From the NCBI RefSeq assembly GCF_003071345.1, contig NZ_QCYK01000002.1, positions 1,302,001 to 1,366,000 of the forward strand: a DNA stretch of 64,000 nt, in the 5' to 3' direction. The notes under the pieces were generated by a model. It saw only the letters and a list, made by a program, of their open reading frames with translations, was not told the DNA's origin and did not search any database. The stretch comes from Chitinophaga parva (lineage in GTDB: Bacteria > Bacteroidota > Bacteroidia > Chitinophagales > Chitinophagaceae). The position numbers were made by a program, and so were the translations under genes. How positions within the stretch are numbered: position 1 is the first letter of the stretch; every line of letters starts with the position of its first letter. Of the stretch, positions 52,621 through 60,373 are shown piece after piece.

Positions 52621-52691
52621 AGGTACCGAGCGGATTCGAACCGCTGTACGAGGTTTTGCAGACCTCTGCCTAGCCACTCGGCCACGGTACC
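52621..52691 (-). tRNA. tRNA-Cys (GCA)
   Basis: 71 nt. The acceptor stem is GGTACCG/CGGTACC with discriminator U73, as expected for Cys. The D-arm is GCCGAGTGGCTAGGC. The anticodon stem-loop is GAGGT-CTGCAAA-ACCTC, with anticodon GCA at the middle of the loop. The T-arm is GCGG-TTCGAAT-CCGC. No CCA is encoded after the discriminator. Confidence 0.97.
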
Positions 52692-52741
52692 CTTTGTTTC
52701 CTGTGCAACGTTACGTTGTATTTTTCAATTTTACAGGACTG

Positions 52742-52771
52742 CAAAAGTAGTAAATTTTCGATATTTGCCAA
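52742..52771 (-). promoter_or_regulatory. Promoter of tRNA-Cys
   Basis: On the minus strand, TTG at 52771-52769, 19 bp, then TACTTTTG at 52749-52742. This is the full Bacteroidota consensus. The tRNA 5' end lies about 50 bp further on. Confidence 0.65.
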
Positions 52772-52815
52772 ATCAAACTCAAAATTCCTCCGGGATTTTT
52801 TAAATACCCAACAAA

Positions 52816-53691
52816 ATGGCGCAACGTATCGCAGAATCAGAATTGATCTTGAACAGCCGCGGCGCGGTGTACCACCTTGATGTAAGGCCGGAAGAACTGG
52901 CCTCCACCGTGATCACCGTGGGCGATCCGGACCGCGTAGGGGAAGTGAGCAAACACTTTGACCGGGTGGAATTTAAAACCCAGCACCGCGAGTTTGTTAC
53001 ACATACCGGCTACCTGGGCCCCAAACGGATCTCCGTGGTGTCTACCGGCATTGGCACAGACAATATCGATATTGTGCTCAATGAGCTGGATGCGCTGGTA
53101 AATATTGACTTCAACACCCGTACCGTAAAGGAAAGCCTCACCTCCCTCCAGATCGTGCGCCTGGGCACATCCGGCGCTTTGCAGGGCGATATCCCCGTGG
53201 ATGCCTTTGTCGTATCGTCCCATGGCCTGGGGCTGGATAACCTCCTGCCTTATTACCAGTTTGAGAACACCGATGCAGAGAAGCTGCTGCTGCAATCTTT
53301 CCGCGGACAGGTGGAAGTGAGCAACGGCGTGGCGGCTCCTTATATCATTACTGCCAATGAAAGCCTGGCCGCAAAGTTCCGCGACGGTTTTCATACAGGC
53401 ATCACCGTTACCTGCCCCGGTTTTTATGCACCCCAGGGCCGTGCGCTGCGTGGGCCGCTTTCCCATCCCCACCTGATAGACCAGCTGACACAGTTCCGCT
53501 TCGAGCATCACCGTATTACCAACTTTGAAATGGAAACCTCCGGCATTTATGGCCTGGGTCGCGTGCTGGGACATGATACGCTGTCTATCAGCGCCATCGT
53601 GGCAAACCGCATTGCGCAGCAGTTCAGCAAAGACGGCGCCGCGGCAGTACAAAACCTGATCAAACAGGCATTAACTGTACTGGCGCAGTAA
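52816..53691 (+). CDS. Nucleoside phosphorylase (PNP/UDP family)
   Basis: 291 residues. The fold motifs are VITVGDPDRV, then VSTGIGTDNIDIVLNELDAL (phosphate loop), IVRLGTSGALQGDIPVDAFVVSS and ITNFEMETSGIYGLGRVLGHDTLSISAIVANR, with the Glu-Met-Glu that holds the ribose. It splits a nucleoside with phosphate to a base and ribose-1-phosphate. Uridine phosphorylase is the closest guess, but purine specificity cannot be excluded. It lies 24 bp before dapF, and the two may be cotranscribed. Confidence 0.87.
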   Translation: MAQRIAESELILNSRGAVYHLDVRPEELASTVITVGDPDRVGEVSKHFDRVEFKTQHREFVTHTGYLGPKRISVVSTGIGTDNIDIVLNELDALVNIDFNTRTVKESLTSLQIVRLGTSGALQGDIPVDAFVVSSHGLGLDNLLPYYQFENTDAEKLLLQSFRGQVEVSNGVAAPYIITANESLAAKFRDGFHTGITVTCPGFYAPQGRALRGPLSHPHLIDQLTQFRFEHHRITNFEMETSGIYGLGRVLGHDTLSISAIVANRIAQQFSKDGAAAVQNLIKQALTVLAQ

Positions 53692-53715
53692 TTTCATTTT
53701 CACTACTTTTACTGC

Positions 53716-54501
53716 ATGAACATTCATTTCTTTAAATACCAGGGCACCGGCAATGACTTTGTGATCATGGACAACCGGGACGGGCATTATGATGCGCTCA
53801 CCGAAGCACAGATCAAACTGCTGTGCGACCGGCGCTTTGGCGTGGGCGGCGATGGGCTGATGATGCTCAACGTACAGGAGGGATATGATTTTGCCATGCA
53901 ATACTACAACTCCGACGGCCGCCCCGGCAGCATGTGCGGCAACGGTGGCCGCTGTCTTACGGCCTTTGCCTGGAAAATGGGCATCCGTAAAGACCACATC
54001 CGCTTCATAGCCAGTGATGGCCCGCATGAAGCCACCATGGAAGGCGACAACTGGGTAAACCTGCTCATGAAAAATGTGGACAGCGTGGAAGCAGATCCTG
54101 CTTTCTTTTACCTCAATACCGGCTCCCCACACTACGTGCAATACGTGGCCCAACTGGGCGATTTTGACGTATACGAAAAGGGCCGCAGCATCCGCTATAA
54201 CGAGCGCTTTAAAGCCGTAGGCACCAACGTGAATTTCGTGGAGCCGCTGGCAGACAGTAATGGCATTTTTGTGCGCACCTATGAGCGTGGGGTAGAAGAT
54301 GAAACCTACTCCTGCGGTACCGGTGTTACCGCCGCGGCACTCACCTTTGCCGGCCCCGAAGCCCGCCACTACGAGGTGCCCGTGCAAACACTGGGCGGCA
54401 ACCTGGTGGTAAAGTTCAACAAAACCGGCCCCCAGACCTATGACCATATCTGGCTCTGCGGCCCTGCCTCCCTGGTATTTGAAGGGGATATTGTGATCTG
54501 A
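53716..54501 (+). CDS. dapF: Diaminopimelate epimerase
   Basis: 261 residues. The two catalytic cysteines are Cys74 (SMCGNGGRC) and Cys200 (TYSCGTGVTA). The N-terminus FFKYQGTGNDFVIMDN is the family signature, and RFGVGGDGLMML follows. It converts LL- to meso-diaminopimelate for lysine and peptidoglycan. It probably shares a transcript with the nucleoside phosphorylase; a heptamer repeat region follows its stop. Confidence 0.95.
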   Translation: MNIHFFKYQGTGNDFVIMDNRDGHYDALTEAQIKLLCDRRFGVGGDGLMMLNVQEGYDFAMQYYNSDGRPGSMCGNGGRCLTAFAWKMGIRKDHIRFIASDGPHEATMEGDNWVNLLMKNVDSVEADPAFFYLNTGSPHYVQYVAQLGDFDVYEKGRSIRYNERFKAVGTNVNFVEPLADSNGIFVRTYERGVEDETYSCGTGVTAAALTFAGPEARHYEVPVQTLGGNLVVKFNKTGPQTYDHIWLCGPASLVFEGDIVI

Positions 54502-54505
54502 AATG

Positions 54506-54606
54506 GCCTTATGTCTTAGGTACCAGGTACACATGCTTTGCAGCCTGGCGTTACAGGTATCTCAGACCTGAGACATAAGACGTAATACCTAATATACCTA
54601 ATACAG
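54506..54606. repeat. GTCTTAG-type heptamer arrays in two inverted arms
   Basis: Left units: GCCTTAT (54506), GTCTTAG (54513), GTACCAG (54520), GTACACA (54527). The right arm read on the minus strand is GTATTAC, GTCTTAT, GTCTCAG, GTCTGAG (54587-54560). A 14-bp block (54508-54521) is inverted at 54566-54579 with one mismatch. A further GTATTAG-like stretch reaches 54606. The left arm shares GTCTTAGGT(A/C)CCAGGT with the array at 57937. Confidence 0.85.
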
Positions 54607-54613
54607 CAAGAAA

Positions 54614-55087
54614 ATGGCACTCTTCAACGTACGCGTGTACGGCATTATGATCAACGCAAAGCGGGAAGTACTGGTAATGGATGAGTACATCCGCGGGGGC
54701 TATTATACCAAGTTCCCGGGTGGAGGCCTGGAGTTTGGAGAGGGCACGCTGGAGTGCATGGTGCGGGAATGGCAGGAAGAACTGCGCCAGGAAATTGAAG
54801 TGCTTGAGCATATCTACACCACGGATTTTTTCCAGATATCTGCTTTTGATAATGTAACGCAGATCATTTCCATCTACTACCTGGTAAAGGCCCGCTCACC
54901 CTTTGTGGCAAAGGTTTCGGACCAGCCGTTCGACTTTGAAGTGCCTGCCGGTGTAACGGAAGTGGAAGGTGCCCGCTGGATACCGTGGGAACAGTTCTCC
55001 GCTGACGTGATCACCCTGCCCATTGACAAGGTAGTGGCAGACCTGGTAAAGGTGAAATATGCAGGCTATGATACAGCCGGACATTGA
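54614..55087 (+). CDS. NUDIX hydrolase
   Basis: 157 residues. The Nudix box starts at Gly37: G37-x5-E43-x7-R51-E52-x2-E55-E56 (in GGGLEFGEGT...REWQEEL). The final Gly-hydrophobic of the consensus is replaced by Leu-Arg. It hydrolyses a nucleoside diphosphate linked to another group; the substrate is unknown. The long insert before the C-terminus (SPFVAKVSDQPFDFEVPAGVTEVEGARWI) is common in Bacteroidota members. It overlaps the following AraC gene by 29 bp. Confidence 0.9.
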   Translation: MALFNVRVYGIMINAKREVLVMDEYIRGGYYTKFPGGGLEFGEGTLECMVREWQEELRQEIEVLEHIYTTDFFQISAFDNVTQIISIYYLVKARSPFVAKVSDQPFDFEVPAGVTEVEGARWIPWEQFSADVITLPIDKVVADLVKVKYAGYDTAGH

Positions 55088-55907
55088 TATCAAAGACTCC
55101 TTTGCCATAGGGCCGTGGCCGCAAATGCCCGTGGGTACTGCATTGCGGCGGGCGGCTTACCACCGCTTACTGCTATTGCAGGGCGGTAGCGGCATTTTAC
55201 AGGTAGATGACCATACATTTCCTATACAGGGCAGTGAAATATTTTTGATCGCCAAAGGCCAGTTGTTTGCCTGGCAGGCTGGCAGTAAGCCAGATGGTTT
55301 TGAATTGGCATTTGGCGATTGCTTTTGGGAAAAAGCGCCCGCCAGTGCGGCAAACTGTAAGACGGTATTGTTTAACGATGCCTCCGCTCATCAAAGGTTA
55401 CCATTACCTGCGCCAGACCTGGCATCACTCTCCGATCTGTTTACCGCTACTTATTCAGAGTTCATCAGGCCTGCTTACACGAATAAAGCAGATGCACTGG
55501 CCGCGTACCTCAAGATCATTATGATCAAAACGGCCAATGTATATGCCGCCTTGCGCGAAGGTGCGGAAGACCATGACCGTGCACTTTACGGTCACTTCCT
55601 GCAACTGGTGAAGCACCAGTACCAGGAGCAGCATGAGGTGGCCGGATTTGCCCGCCAGTTGGGCATTACCACCCGCAAGTTGTCCGACCTTTGCCGGCAG
55701 TTCAGCGGGCAGGGGGCCAAGGAGATCATCAGTGAACAGCTGATCACGGAAGCAAAACGTTTCCTGCAATTTTCTTCCCGCCCGGTAAAGGAGATCGCGT
55801 TTACCCTTAATTTTTCCACGCCAGACCAGTTCAGTCATTTCTTCAAGAAAAAGACCTTCCTCTCACCCCAACAGTACCGGGAGCGGTTTGTAAATTCCAG
55901 CATGTGA
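55059..55907 (+). CDS. AraC-family transcriptional regulator
   Basis: 282 residues. The N-terminal half is cupin-like (YHRLLLLQGGSGILQVDDHTFPIQGSEIFLIAKGQLFAW). The C-terminal AraC module has VAGFARQLGITTRKLSDLCRQFSG, then RPVKEIAFTLNFSTPDQFSHFFKKKTFLSPQQYRERF. It starts inside the NUDIX gene (Met at 55059, or 55068) in another frame, so the two are likely translated together and may form one small regulatory unit. The target genes are unknown. Confidence 0.88.
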   Translation: MQAMIQPDIDIKDSFAIGPWPQMPVGTALRRAAYHRLLLLQGGSGILQVDDHTFPIQGSEIFLIAKGQLFAWQAGSKPDGFELAFGDCFWEKAPASAANCKTVLFNDASAHQRLPLPAPDLASLSDLFTATYSEFIRPAYTNKADALAAYLKIIMIKTANVYAALREGAEDHDRALYGHFLQLVKHQYQEQHEVAGFARQLGITTRKLSDLCRQFSGQGAKEIISEQLITEAKRFLQFSSRPVKEIAFTLNFSTPDQFSHFFKKKTFLSPQQYRERFVNSSM

Positions 55908-55923
55908 TGTGCAGGTTTTAACA

Positions 55924-55954
55924 TTGACCCCTGGCCGCATGTGGTCTAGTTTTG
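55924..55954 (+). promoter_or_regulatory. Promoter of the HD-domain gene
   Basis: TTG at 55924-55926, 20 bp, TAGTTTTG at 55947-55954, matching the Bacteroidota consensus. The predicted start point is near 55958, so the start codon must be the ATG at 55973 rather than the upstream in-frame codon at 55952. Confidence 0.65.
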
Positions 55955-55972
55955 CTGTACAAAAACAAGATT

Positions 55973-56623
55973 ATGGCAGTTAACAGATCATCATCCGTTG
56001 CCGGGGTGCGCATCCCCGACAGCGCTATTGCAAAACAGGCTACGGAGTTGCTCCTGGAGCATGGTACGGAGTTCCTCTACAATCATTCCCTGCGCGTATT
56101 TGTATTTGCTTCGTTAAATGGCCAGCGCCGTCAACTGGCTTATGACGGGGAGTTGTTGTACGTGAGCGCGGTGTTTCATGACCTGGGCCTTACACCGCGT
56201 TACAGCAGTGCAGACAAGCGTTTTGAAGTAGACGGGGCTAATGCGGCCCGCAGTTTCCTGGAAGGCCATGGCCTGGGGCCCTCGGCATTGCAACGCGTAT
56301 GGGATACCATTGCATTGCACACCACTATTGGCATTGCGGAATATAAGGAACCGGAAGTAGCGCTGTTGTATGCCGGCGTGGGACTGGATGTAATGGGAGA
56401 AGGTTACCACGAACTGCCGGAGGCGGAGCGCGCGGCTATTGTGCAGGCATTTCCCCGTGCCGGGTTTAAACAACAGATCATCCCTACTTTCTTTGAGGGC
56501 TTCAAACATAAGACAGATACTACTTTCGGCAACATTAAAGCAGATGTGTGCGCGTATATGATGCTGGGATTCCAGCGGAAAGATTTCTGCCAGTGTATCC
56601 TGCATTCGCCATGGAGCGAATAG
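55973..56623 (+). CDS. HD-domain phosphohydrolase-like protein
   Basis: 216 residues. The HD metal ligands are H38 (YNHSLRV), H69-D70 (AVFHDLGLT) and a later Asp (LDVMG). TIALHTTIGIAEYKEPEVALLYAGVGLDVMG is the rest of the domain. The group is annotated as cyanamide hydratase-like or general HD hydrolase; the substrate is not known. It has a strong promoter of its own. Confidence 0.82.
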   Translation: MAVNRSSSVAGVRIPDSAIAKQATELLLEHGTEFLYNHSLRVFVFASLNGQRRQLAYDGELLYVSAVFHDLGLTPRYSSADKRFEVDGANAARSFLEGHGLGPSALQRVWDTIALHTTIGIAEYKEPEVALLYAGVGLDVMGEGYHELPEAERAAIVQAFPRAGFKQQIIPTFFEGFKHKTDTTFGNIKADVCAYMMLGFQRKDFCQCILHSPWSE

Positions 56624-56739
56624 GCAGGACGGGTGGCGGATTGCAGGCTGGTGCGTAGAATTACGTTATAAAGATGGGGTAGAAGTACGCGTTGCACGAT
56701 TGGAAATAAGCTGTAATTTTCGGGCTAAATACAATACCC

Positions 56740-57111
56740 ATGCAGCTTGTAGCAGCTTTGCTCGTAGGCCTTGTAGCCGTTGAACATTTATATATTATGT
56801 GGATAGAGATGTTTGCCTGGACCACCGCCGGGCGAAAGGCATTCCGTAGTTTTCCTGCCCATTTGTTTGAGCCTACCAAAGGGCTTGCGGCTAACCAGGG
56901 ATTGTACAATGGGTTCCTGGCCGCAGGCCTTATCTGGTCGTTGTGCATAGGCGATCTGCACTGGCGCACGCAGGTAGCCACTTTCTTTCTAAGCTGTGTA
57001 GGCATTGCAGGCCTTTTTGGGGCAGTGACTGCGGCGCGCCGTATCTTTTATGTACAGGCCCTGCCGGCTATCATTGCATTGATATGTGTATGGATAGCGG
57101 CCGGTTGGTGA
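56740..57111 (+). CDS. DUF1304 membrane protein
   Basis: 123 residues with four membrane helices. The family pattern is QLVAALLVGLVAVEHLYIMWIEMFAW, then KGLAANQGLYNGFLAAGLIW and FFLSCVGIAGLFGAVTAARRIFYVQALPAIIALICVW. DUF1304 proteins are small inner-membrane proteins of unknown function. The 116 bp upstream hold no gene. Confidence 0.88.
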   Translation: MQLVAALLVGLVAVEHLYIMWIEMFAWTTAGRKAFRSFPAHLFEPTKGLAANQGLYNGFLAAGLIWSLCIGDLHWRTQVATFFLSCVGIAGLFGAVTAARRIFYVQALPAIIALICVWIAAGW

Positions 57112-57385
57112 CAGCATACAGCAGTTGCTTGCGGGCTGCACAATGGGCTGAAACGCTTTATTATCAGGGATTTGACGCCTCGAAATAATTTGAAGTAATA
57201 ATAGTTTTATTGGTTTATTTTTCTTAAATTGCTTTCCCTGGTTTTAAACAGAAGGCAGGAATTAGTGCAGTTTTTTTACTTCTTGTGCAACCACAAAGCC
57301 GACTAACGTTTAAGGATGGTTCCCATAGCTTCCGGATGATAGTGACGCTTTAGCATAAATATTTATCGAAACCTCACCTCATTAG
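57112..57385. other. Non-coding gap between DUF1304 and GNAT genes
   Basis: Together with the hairpin at 57386, this gap spans 329 bp with no gene. The middle is AT-rich. A complete terminator hairpin near its right end has no gene directly before it, so a small RNA or a long 3' UTR of the DUF1304 transcript may end there. Confidence 0.4.
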
Positions 57386-57419
57386 TGCCTTCTGCGTGCC
57401 AGGAGGCATTTTGCTTTTT
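57386..57419 (+). terminator. Isolated terminator upstream of the GNAT gene
   Basis: An 8-bp stem with one G-T pair (TGCCTTCT at 57386-57393, AGGAGGCA at 57401-57408), a 7-nt loop, then TTTTGCTTTTT. It lies 275 bp after the DUF1304 stop and 21 bp before the GNAT start. Confidence 0.55.
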
Positions 57420-57440
57420 AATTAAAACCAATGTTGAGGT

Positions 57441-57923
57441 ATGGTGAGCATTTCTAAAGTTAGCAGCCAGGCAGATTTGGACCAGGTAAAAATACTTTTC
57501 CGTGAGTATGCGCAGTGGCTCGATGTGGACCTGACATTCCAGGGTTTTGAAGAAGAACTGGATACACTCCCCGCCGGTTATGCGGCACCCAGCGGTGCCC
57601 TGTTCCTGGCCAGAATAGACGGAAAGCCGGCCGGCAGCGTTGCCCTCCGCGCTTTTGATAATACTACCTGCGAGATGAAAAGACTCTTTGTGCGGGACCA
57701 GTTTAAAAAACAGGGTGTAGGCCGCGCGCTGGTAGCAGCCGCCGTGGAAGAAGCCCGCAGGCTGGGTTATAAACGCATTGTGCTGGATACACTGGCCCAC
57801 ATGCGTCCCGCTATTAAACTCTACACCAGCTTGGGTTTCCAGCCCATTGCTGCGTACTACGATAATCCTATCAGCGACGCCGTGTATCTCACGCGTGGAC
57901 TGGAGCCGGAGACCGTAGCGTAG
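57441..57923 (+). CDS. GNAT-family N-acetyltransferase
   Basis: 160 residues. The acetyl-CoA motif is QGVGRA (91-96) in FVRDQFKKQGVGRALVAAAVEEARRLG, after the beta-4 strand CEMKRLFV. The C-terminal LYTSLGFQPIAAYYDNP is the usual GNAT end. The substrate is unknown. It starts 21 bp after a terminator and is followed by heptamer arrays. Confidence 0.88.
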   Translation: MVSISKVSSQADLDQVKILFREYAQWLDVDLTFQGFEEELDTLPAGYAAPSGALFLARIDGKPAGSVALRAFDNTTCEMKRLFVRDQFKKQGVGRALVAAAVEEARRLGYKRIVLDTLAHMRPAIKLYTSLGFQPIAAYYDNPISDAVYLTRGLEPETVA

Positions 57924-57936
57924 GGAAGGCGCCTGG

Positions 57937-58076
57937 GTCTTAGGTCCCAGGTCTTAGGTAGTGAAGTAGTAAGGTATTTTAAACCGCATTGATAGCAAAA
58001 GCGGGAGGACACTGGTTGTGCCTCCCGCTTTGTTTTTATAGTCCGGACTTAAGACCTAAGACTTAAGACCTAAGCC
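57937..58076. repeat. GTCTTAG/GTCTTAA heptamer arrays in two inverted arms
   Basis: Left units: GTCTTAG (57937), GTCCCAG (57944), GTCTTAG (57951), GTAGTGA (57958). The right arm, in forward text, is TCCGGAC (58042), TTAAGAC (58049), CTAAGAC (58056), TTAAGAC (58063), CTAAGCC (58070), which is GTCTTAA/GTCTTAG on the minus strand. The arms enclose about 77 bp that include the terminator at 57998. They lie between the convergent GNAT and DUF1080 genes. Confidence 0.9.
57998..58037 (+). terminator. Rho-independent terminator after the GNAT gene
   Basis: AAAGCGGGAGG (57998-58008) and CCTCCCGCTTT (58021-58031) form an 11-bp stem with a 12-nt loop, followed by GTTTTTA. It lies inside the heptamer-array region. 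Confidence 0.8.
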
Positions 58077-58085
58077 CTGAAACAA

Positions 58086-58811
58086 TTATAATCTCCTGAT
58101 CCATATATTCCGGAAGCTCACCGGGTTGCCATGGTCCTGGAGCACGATGGGGCCTGCGCCGTGGGCTTTATATACTGGTTTGCCAATGTATTCCGTGGGG
58201 CCATCCAGGCTCACGTTGTTTTGTACCAGTACGCCGTTTTGCAGTACGGTGGCGCGCGCAGGTGTTTTCACACTGCCGTCTTCATTGAAGGTGGGCGCGG
58301 TCCAGATCACATCATAAGATTGCCACTCGCCGGGCTTTTTGCAGGCATTCACCAGTGGGATGCGTTGCTTGTAAAAGCTGCCTGCCTGGCCGTTGGAGTA
58401 AGTGCGGTTGTTATAATTGTCCAATACCTGCAGTTCATATTTGCCCTGCATAAAAATGCCGCTGTTGCCACGGCCCTGGCTTTCACCCACTACTTCGGCA
58501 GGCGTACGCCATTCAATATGCAACTGGAAGTTGGTAAAGGTCTCTTTTGTTTTGATGGTACCGGTACCTTTTACAACAGTTACTGCCCCATCTTTTACCA
58601 GCCAGGCCGGCGCGCCTTTTTCACCGTCCCATTGACTGAGGTCTTTACCATCAAAGAGGATGATGGCATCACCGGGCGGTGTTGCGGTGGAAGTACCAGG
58701 GTTTATGACAGCCGGCACGGGCTCCCACACTTCTGTGTCTTCCGGCTTGGTTTGTGCAAAAGCAGCCATGGTAAAGGAAAGCAGGGCTGCGGATAATATA
58801 ACTTTGCACAT
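58086..58811 (-). CDS. DUF1080-family secreted protein
   Basis: 241 residues with a signal peptide ending near AAFAQ. The DUF1080 (3-keto-disaccharide hydrolase-like) signature is clear: IILFDGKDLSQWDGEKG, GNSGIFMQGKYELQVLDNYNN and VLQNGVLVQNNVSLDGPTEY, ending VSFRNIWIRRL. It is a concanavalin-like lectin fold linked to sugar breakdown. It lies 54 bp downstream of a Gfo/Idh gene, so the two probably act on the same secreted or periplasmic sugar. Confidence 0.9.
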   Translation of the reverse strand: MCKVILSAALLSFTMAAFAQTKPEDTEVWEPVPAVINPGTSTATPPGDAIILFDGKDLSQWDGEKGAPAWLVKDGAVTVVKGTGTIKTKETFTNFQLHIEWRTPAEVVGESQGRGNSGIFMQGKYELQVLDNYNNRTYSNGQAGSFYKQRIPLVNACKKPGEWQSYDVIWTAPTFNEDGSVKTPARATVLQNGVLVQNNVSLDGPTEYIGKPVYKAHGAGPIVLQDHGNPVSFRNIWIRRL

Positions 58812-58865
58812 ATGATTACACTTTGAATGGAGATGAATACACGTATTGCGATGGCTGGTGCCATT

Positions 58866-60170
58866 TTAGAATTTGGGCAGTTTGTAGCCATTATGGTATT
58901 CCTTGGCCAGGTAGGCGTTGGCAGCGGCTTCATTAAAGCGCTGGTGAGTGGCATCCCAGTGCAGGTGCTGGCCGGTGCGGAAGGCGATATTGCCCATCTG
59001 CGATACGGTGGCCACCAGTTCTCCCGCCTGGATGGGCGTATGCAGGTCTTCCAGCTTGCGGGATTTCATTACCTGCAGGAAGTTAGTGGTGTGCAGGTTA
59101 AGGCCGTCATCCACCCTGTCGCGGCGGGGCACGGCTTCCATCTTGCCTTTTTCGGGGATCACTTCCCATCCGCCGCGATCCAGTACCAGCGTACCATTGT
59201 TGCCAATGAAAGCGATACCATGGTCACGGTTGTAAGGACCACCATCAATACCAATGGCGTGTTCCCATTGTAAATTAAAACCATCAAATTCATACACGGT
59301 GGTCAGTGTATCCGGTGTTTCTGCGGCATCGTCCGGGTAGGCAAATTTGCCACCAGCTGCCATCACGGATTTAGGCTGGGAGGCTTTCATGCCCAGGAGC
59401 GCATAGTCTATGAGGTGCACGCCCCAGTCGGTCATGAGGCCGCCGGCGTAGTCCCAGTACCACCGGAAGTTAAAGTGAAAGCGGTTCGGGTTGAAAGGCC
59501 TGGTGGGCGCGGGCCCCAGCCAGCTGGTATAGTCCACACCGGGAGGCGGGGCACTGTCGGGCTGTACGGGAATGGAGTGCATCCAGCCCATGTAAGCCCA
59601 GGCTTTTACCAGGCGTACCTGGCCCAGTTTGCCGGAGTGCACAAAGGCAACGGCATCATTGAAATGTTGCTGGCTGCGTTGCCATTGGCCCACCTGCACC
59701 ACGCGGTTGTATTTCTTTTGCGCGGCTACCATGGCCTTGCATTCTGCAATGGAATTGCCGATGGGCTTTTCCACGTACACGTCTTTGCCGGCGGCGCAGG
59801 CGTCTGTCATCATAAGACAATGCCAGTGGTCGGGCACCCCGATCACCACGGCATCAATGTCCTTATCATCCAGGAGCTTGCGGTAATCGCTGTAGGTTTT
59901 CACCTTGATGCCTTGCTTGGCCAGTTCGGCCACGCGTTTGTCCAGTACGTTCTTGTCCACATCGCAAAGGGCTACTACTTCTGCCTCGGGATTGCGGAGC
60001 AGGGCGGTGAGGTCGCTCCAGCCCATGCCATTGATGCCAATGGCGCCGATGCGGATCTTGTCATTAGCCCCGATGATGCCGCGGGCGGCTGCGGGGAGTG
60101 AGGAAAGGAGGCCAGCGCCGGCAGCCAGGCTGGCGGCAGTGCTGAGGAATTGCCTGCGGGAATGTTGCAT
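58866..60170 (-). CDS. Gfo/Idh/MocA-family oxidoreductase, Tat-exported
   Basis: 434 residues. The N-terminus QHSRRQFLSTAASLAAGAGLLSSL is a twin-arginine signal. The NAD(P) fold follows (IRIGAIGINGMGWSDL, VVALCDVDKN), with YVEKPIGNS carrying the catalytic Lys and the DWGVHLIDYAL block. Such enzymes oxidise or reduce sugars or sugar acids. With DUF1080 behind it, the pair fits 3-keto-glycoside metabolism of the type known in Bacteroidota. The substrate is unknown. Confidence 0.9.
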   Translation of the reverse strand: MQHSRRQFLSTAASLAAGAGLLSSLPAAARGIIGANDKIRIGAIGINGMGWSDLTALLRNPEAEVVALCDVDKNVLDKRVAELAKQGIKVKTYSDYRKLLDDKDIDAVVIGVPDHWHCLMMTDACAAGKDVYVEKPIGNSIAECKAMVAAQKKYNRVVQVGQWQRSQQHFNDAVAFVHSGKLGQVRLVKAWAYMGWMHSIPVQPDSAPPPGVDYTSWLGPAPTRPFNPNRFHFNFRWYWDYAGGLMTDWGVHLIDYALLGMKASQPKSVMAAGGKFAYPDDAAETPDTLTTVYEFDGFNLQWEHAIGIDGGPYNRDHGIAFIGNNGTLVLDRGGWEVIPEKGKMEAVPRRDRVDDGLNLHTTNFLQVMKSRKLEDLHTPIQAGELVATVSQMGNIAFRTGQHLHWDATHQRFNEAAANAYLAKEYHNGYKLPKF

Positions 60171-60305
60171 GATCTCTGTATTTGATAACGTGAAAAGTAG
60201 TGGAACCGGGGGTTAAAATATAAAATTTTTGATCAAAAAACGAAGTTTTGTGCAAACGTTGGCATATTGGGTGGGAGCGGGGGTGGCCGGGGGAAATGCC
60301 ACCAC

Positions 60306-60339
60306 AAAAAAAGGGCCCCGGCATTCCGCCAGGGCCCTT
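60306..60339 (-). terminator. Rho-independent terminator after the MoxR-like ATPase gene
   Basis: AAGGGCCC (60311-60318) pairs with GGGCCCTT (60332-60339), followed on the minus strand by a seven-T tract (60312-60306). Confidence 0.75.
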
Positions 60340-60373
60340 CATTTAATTATCTGCATTGCGCGCAGCGCAAATA

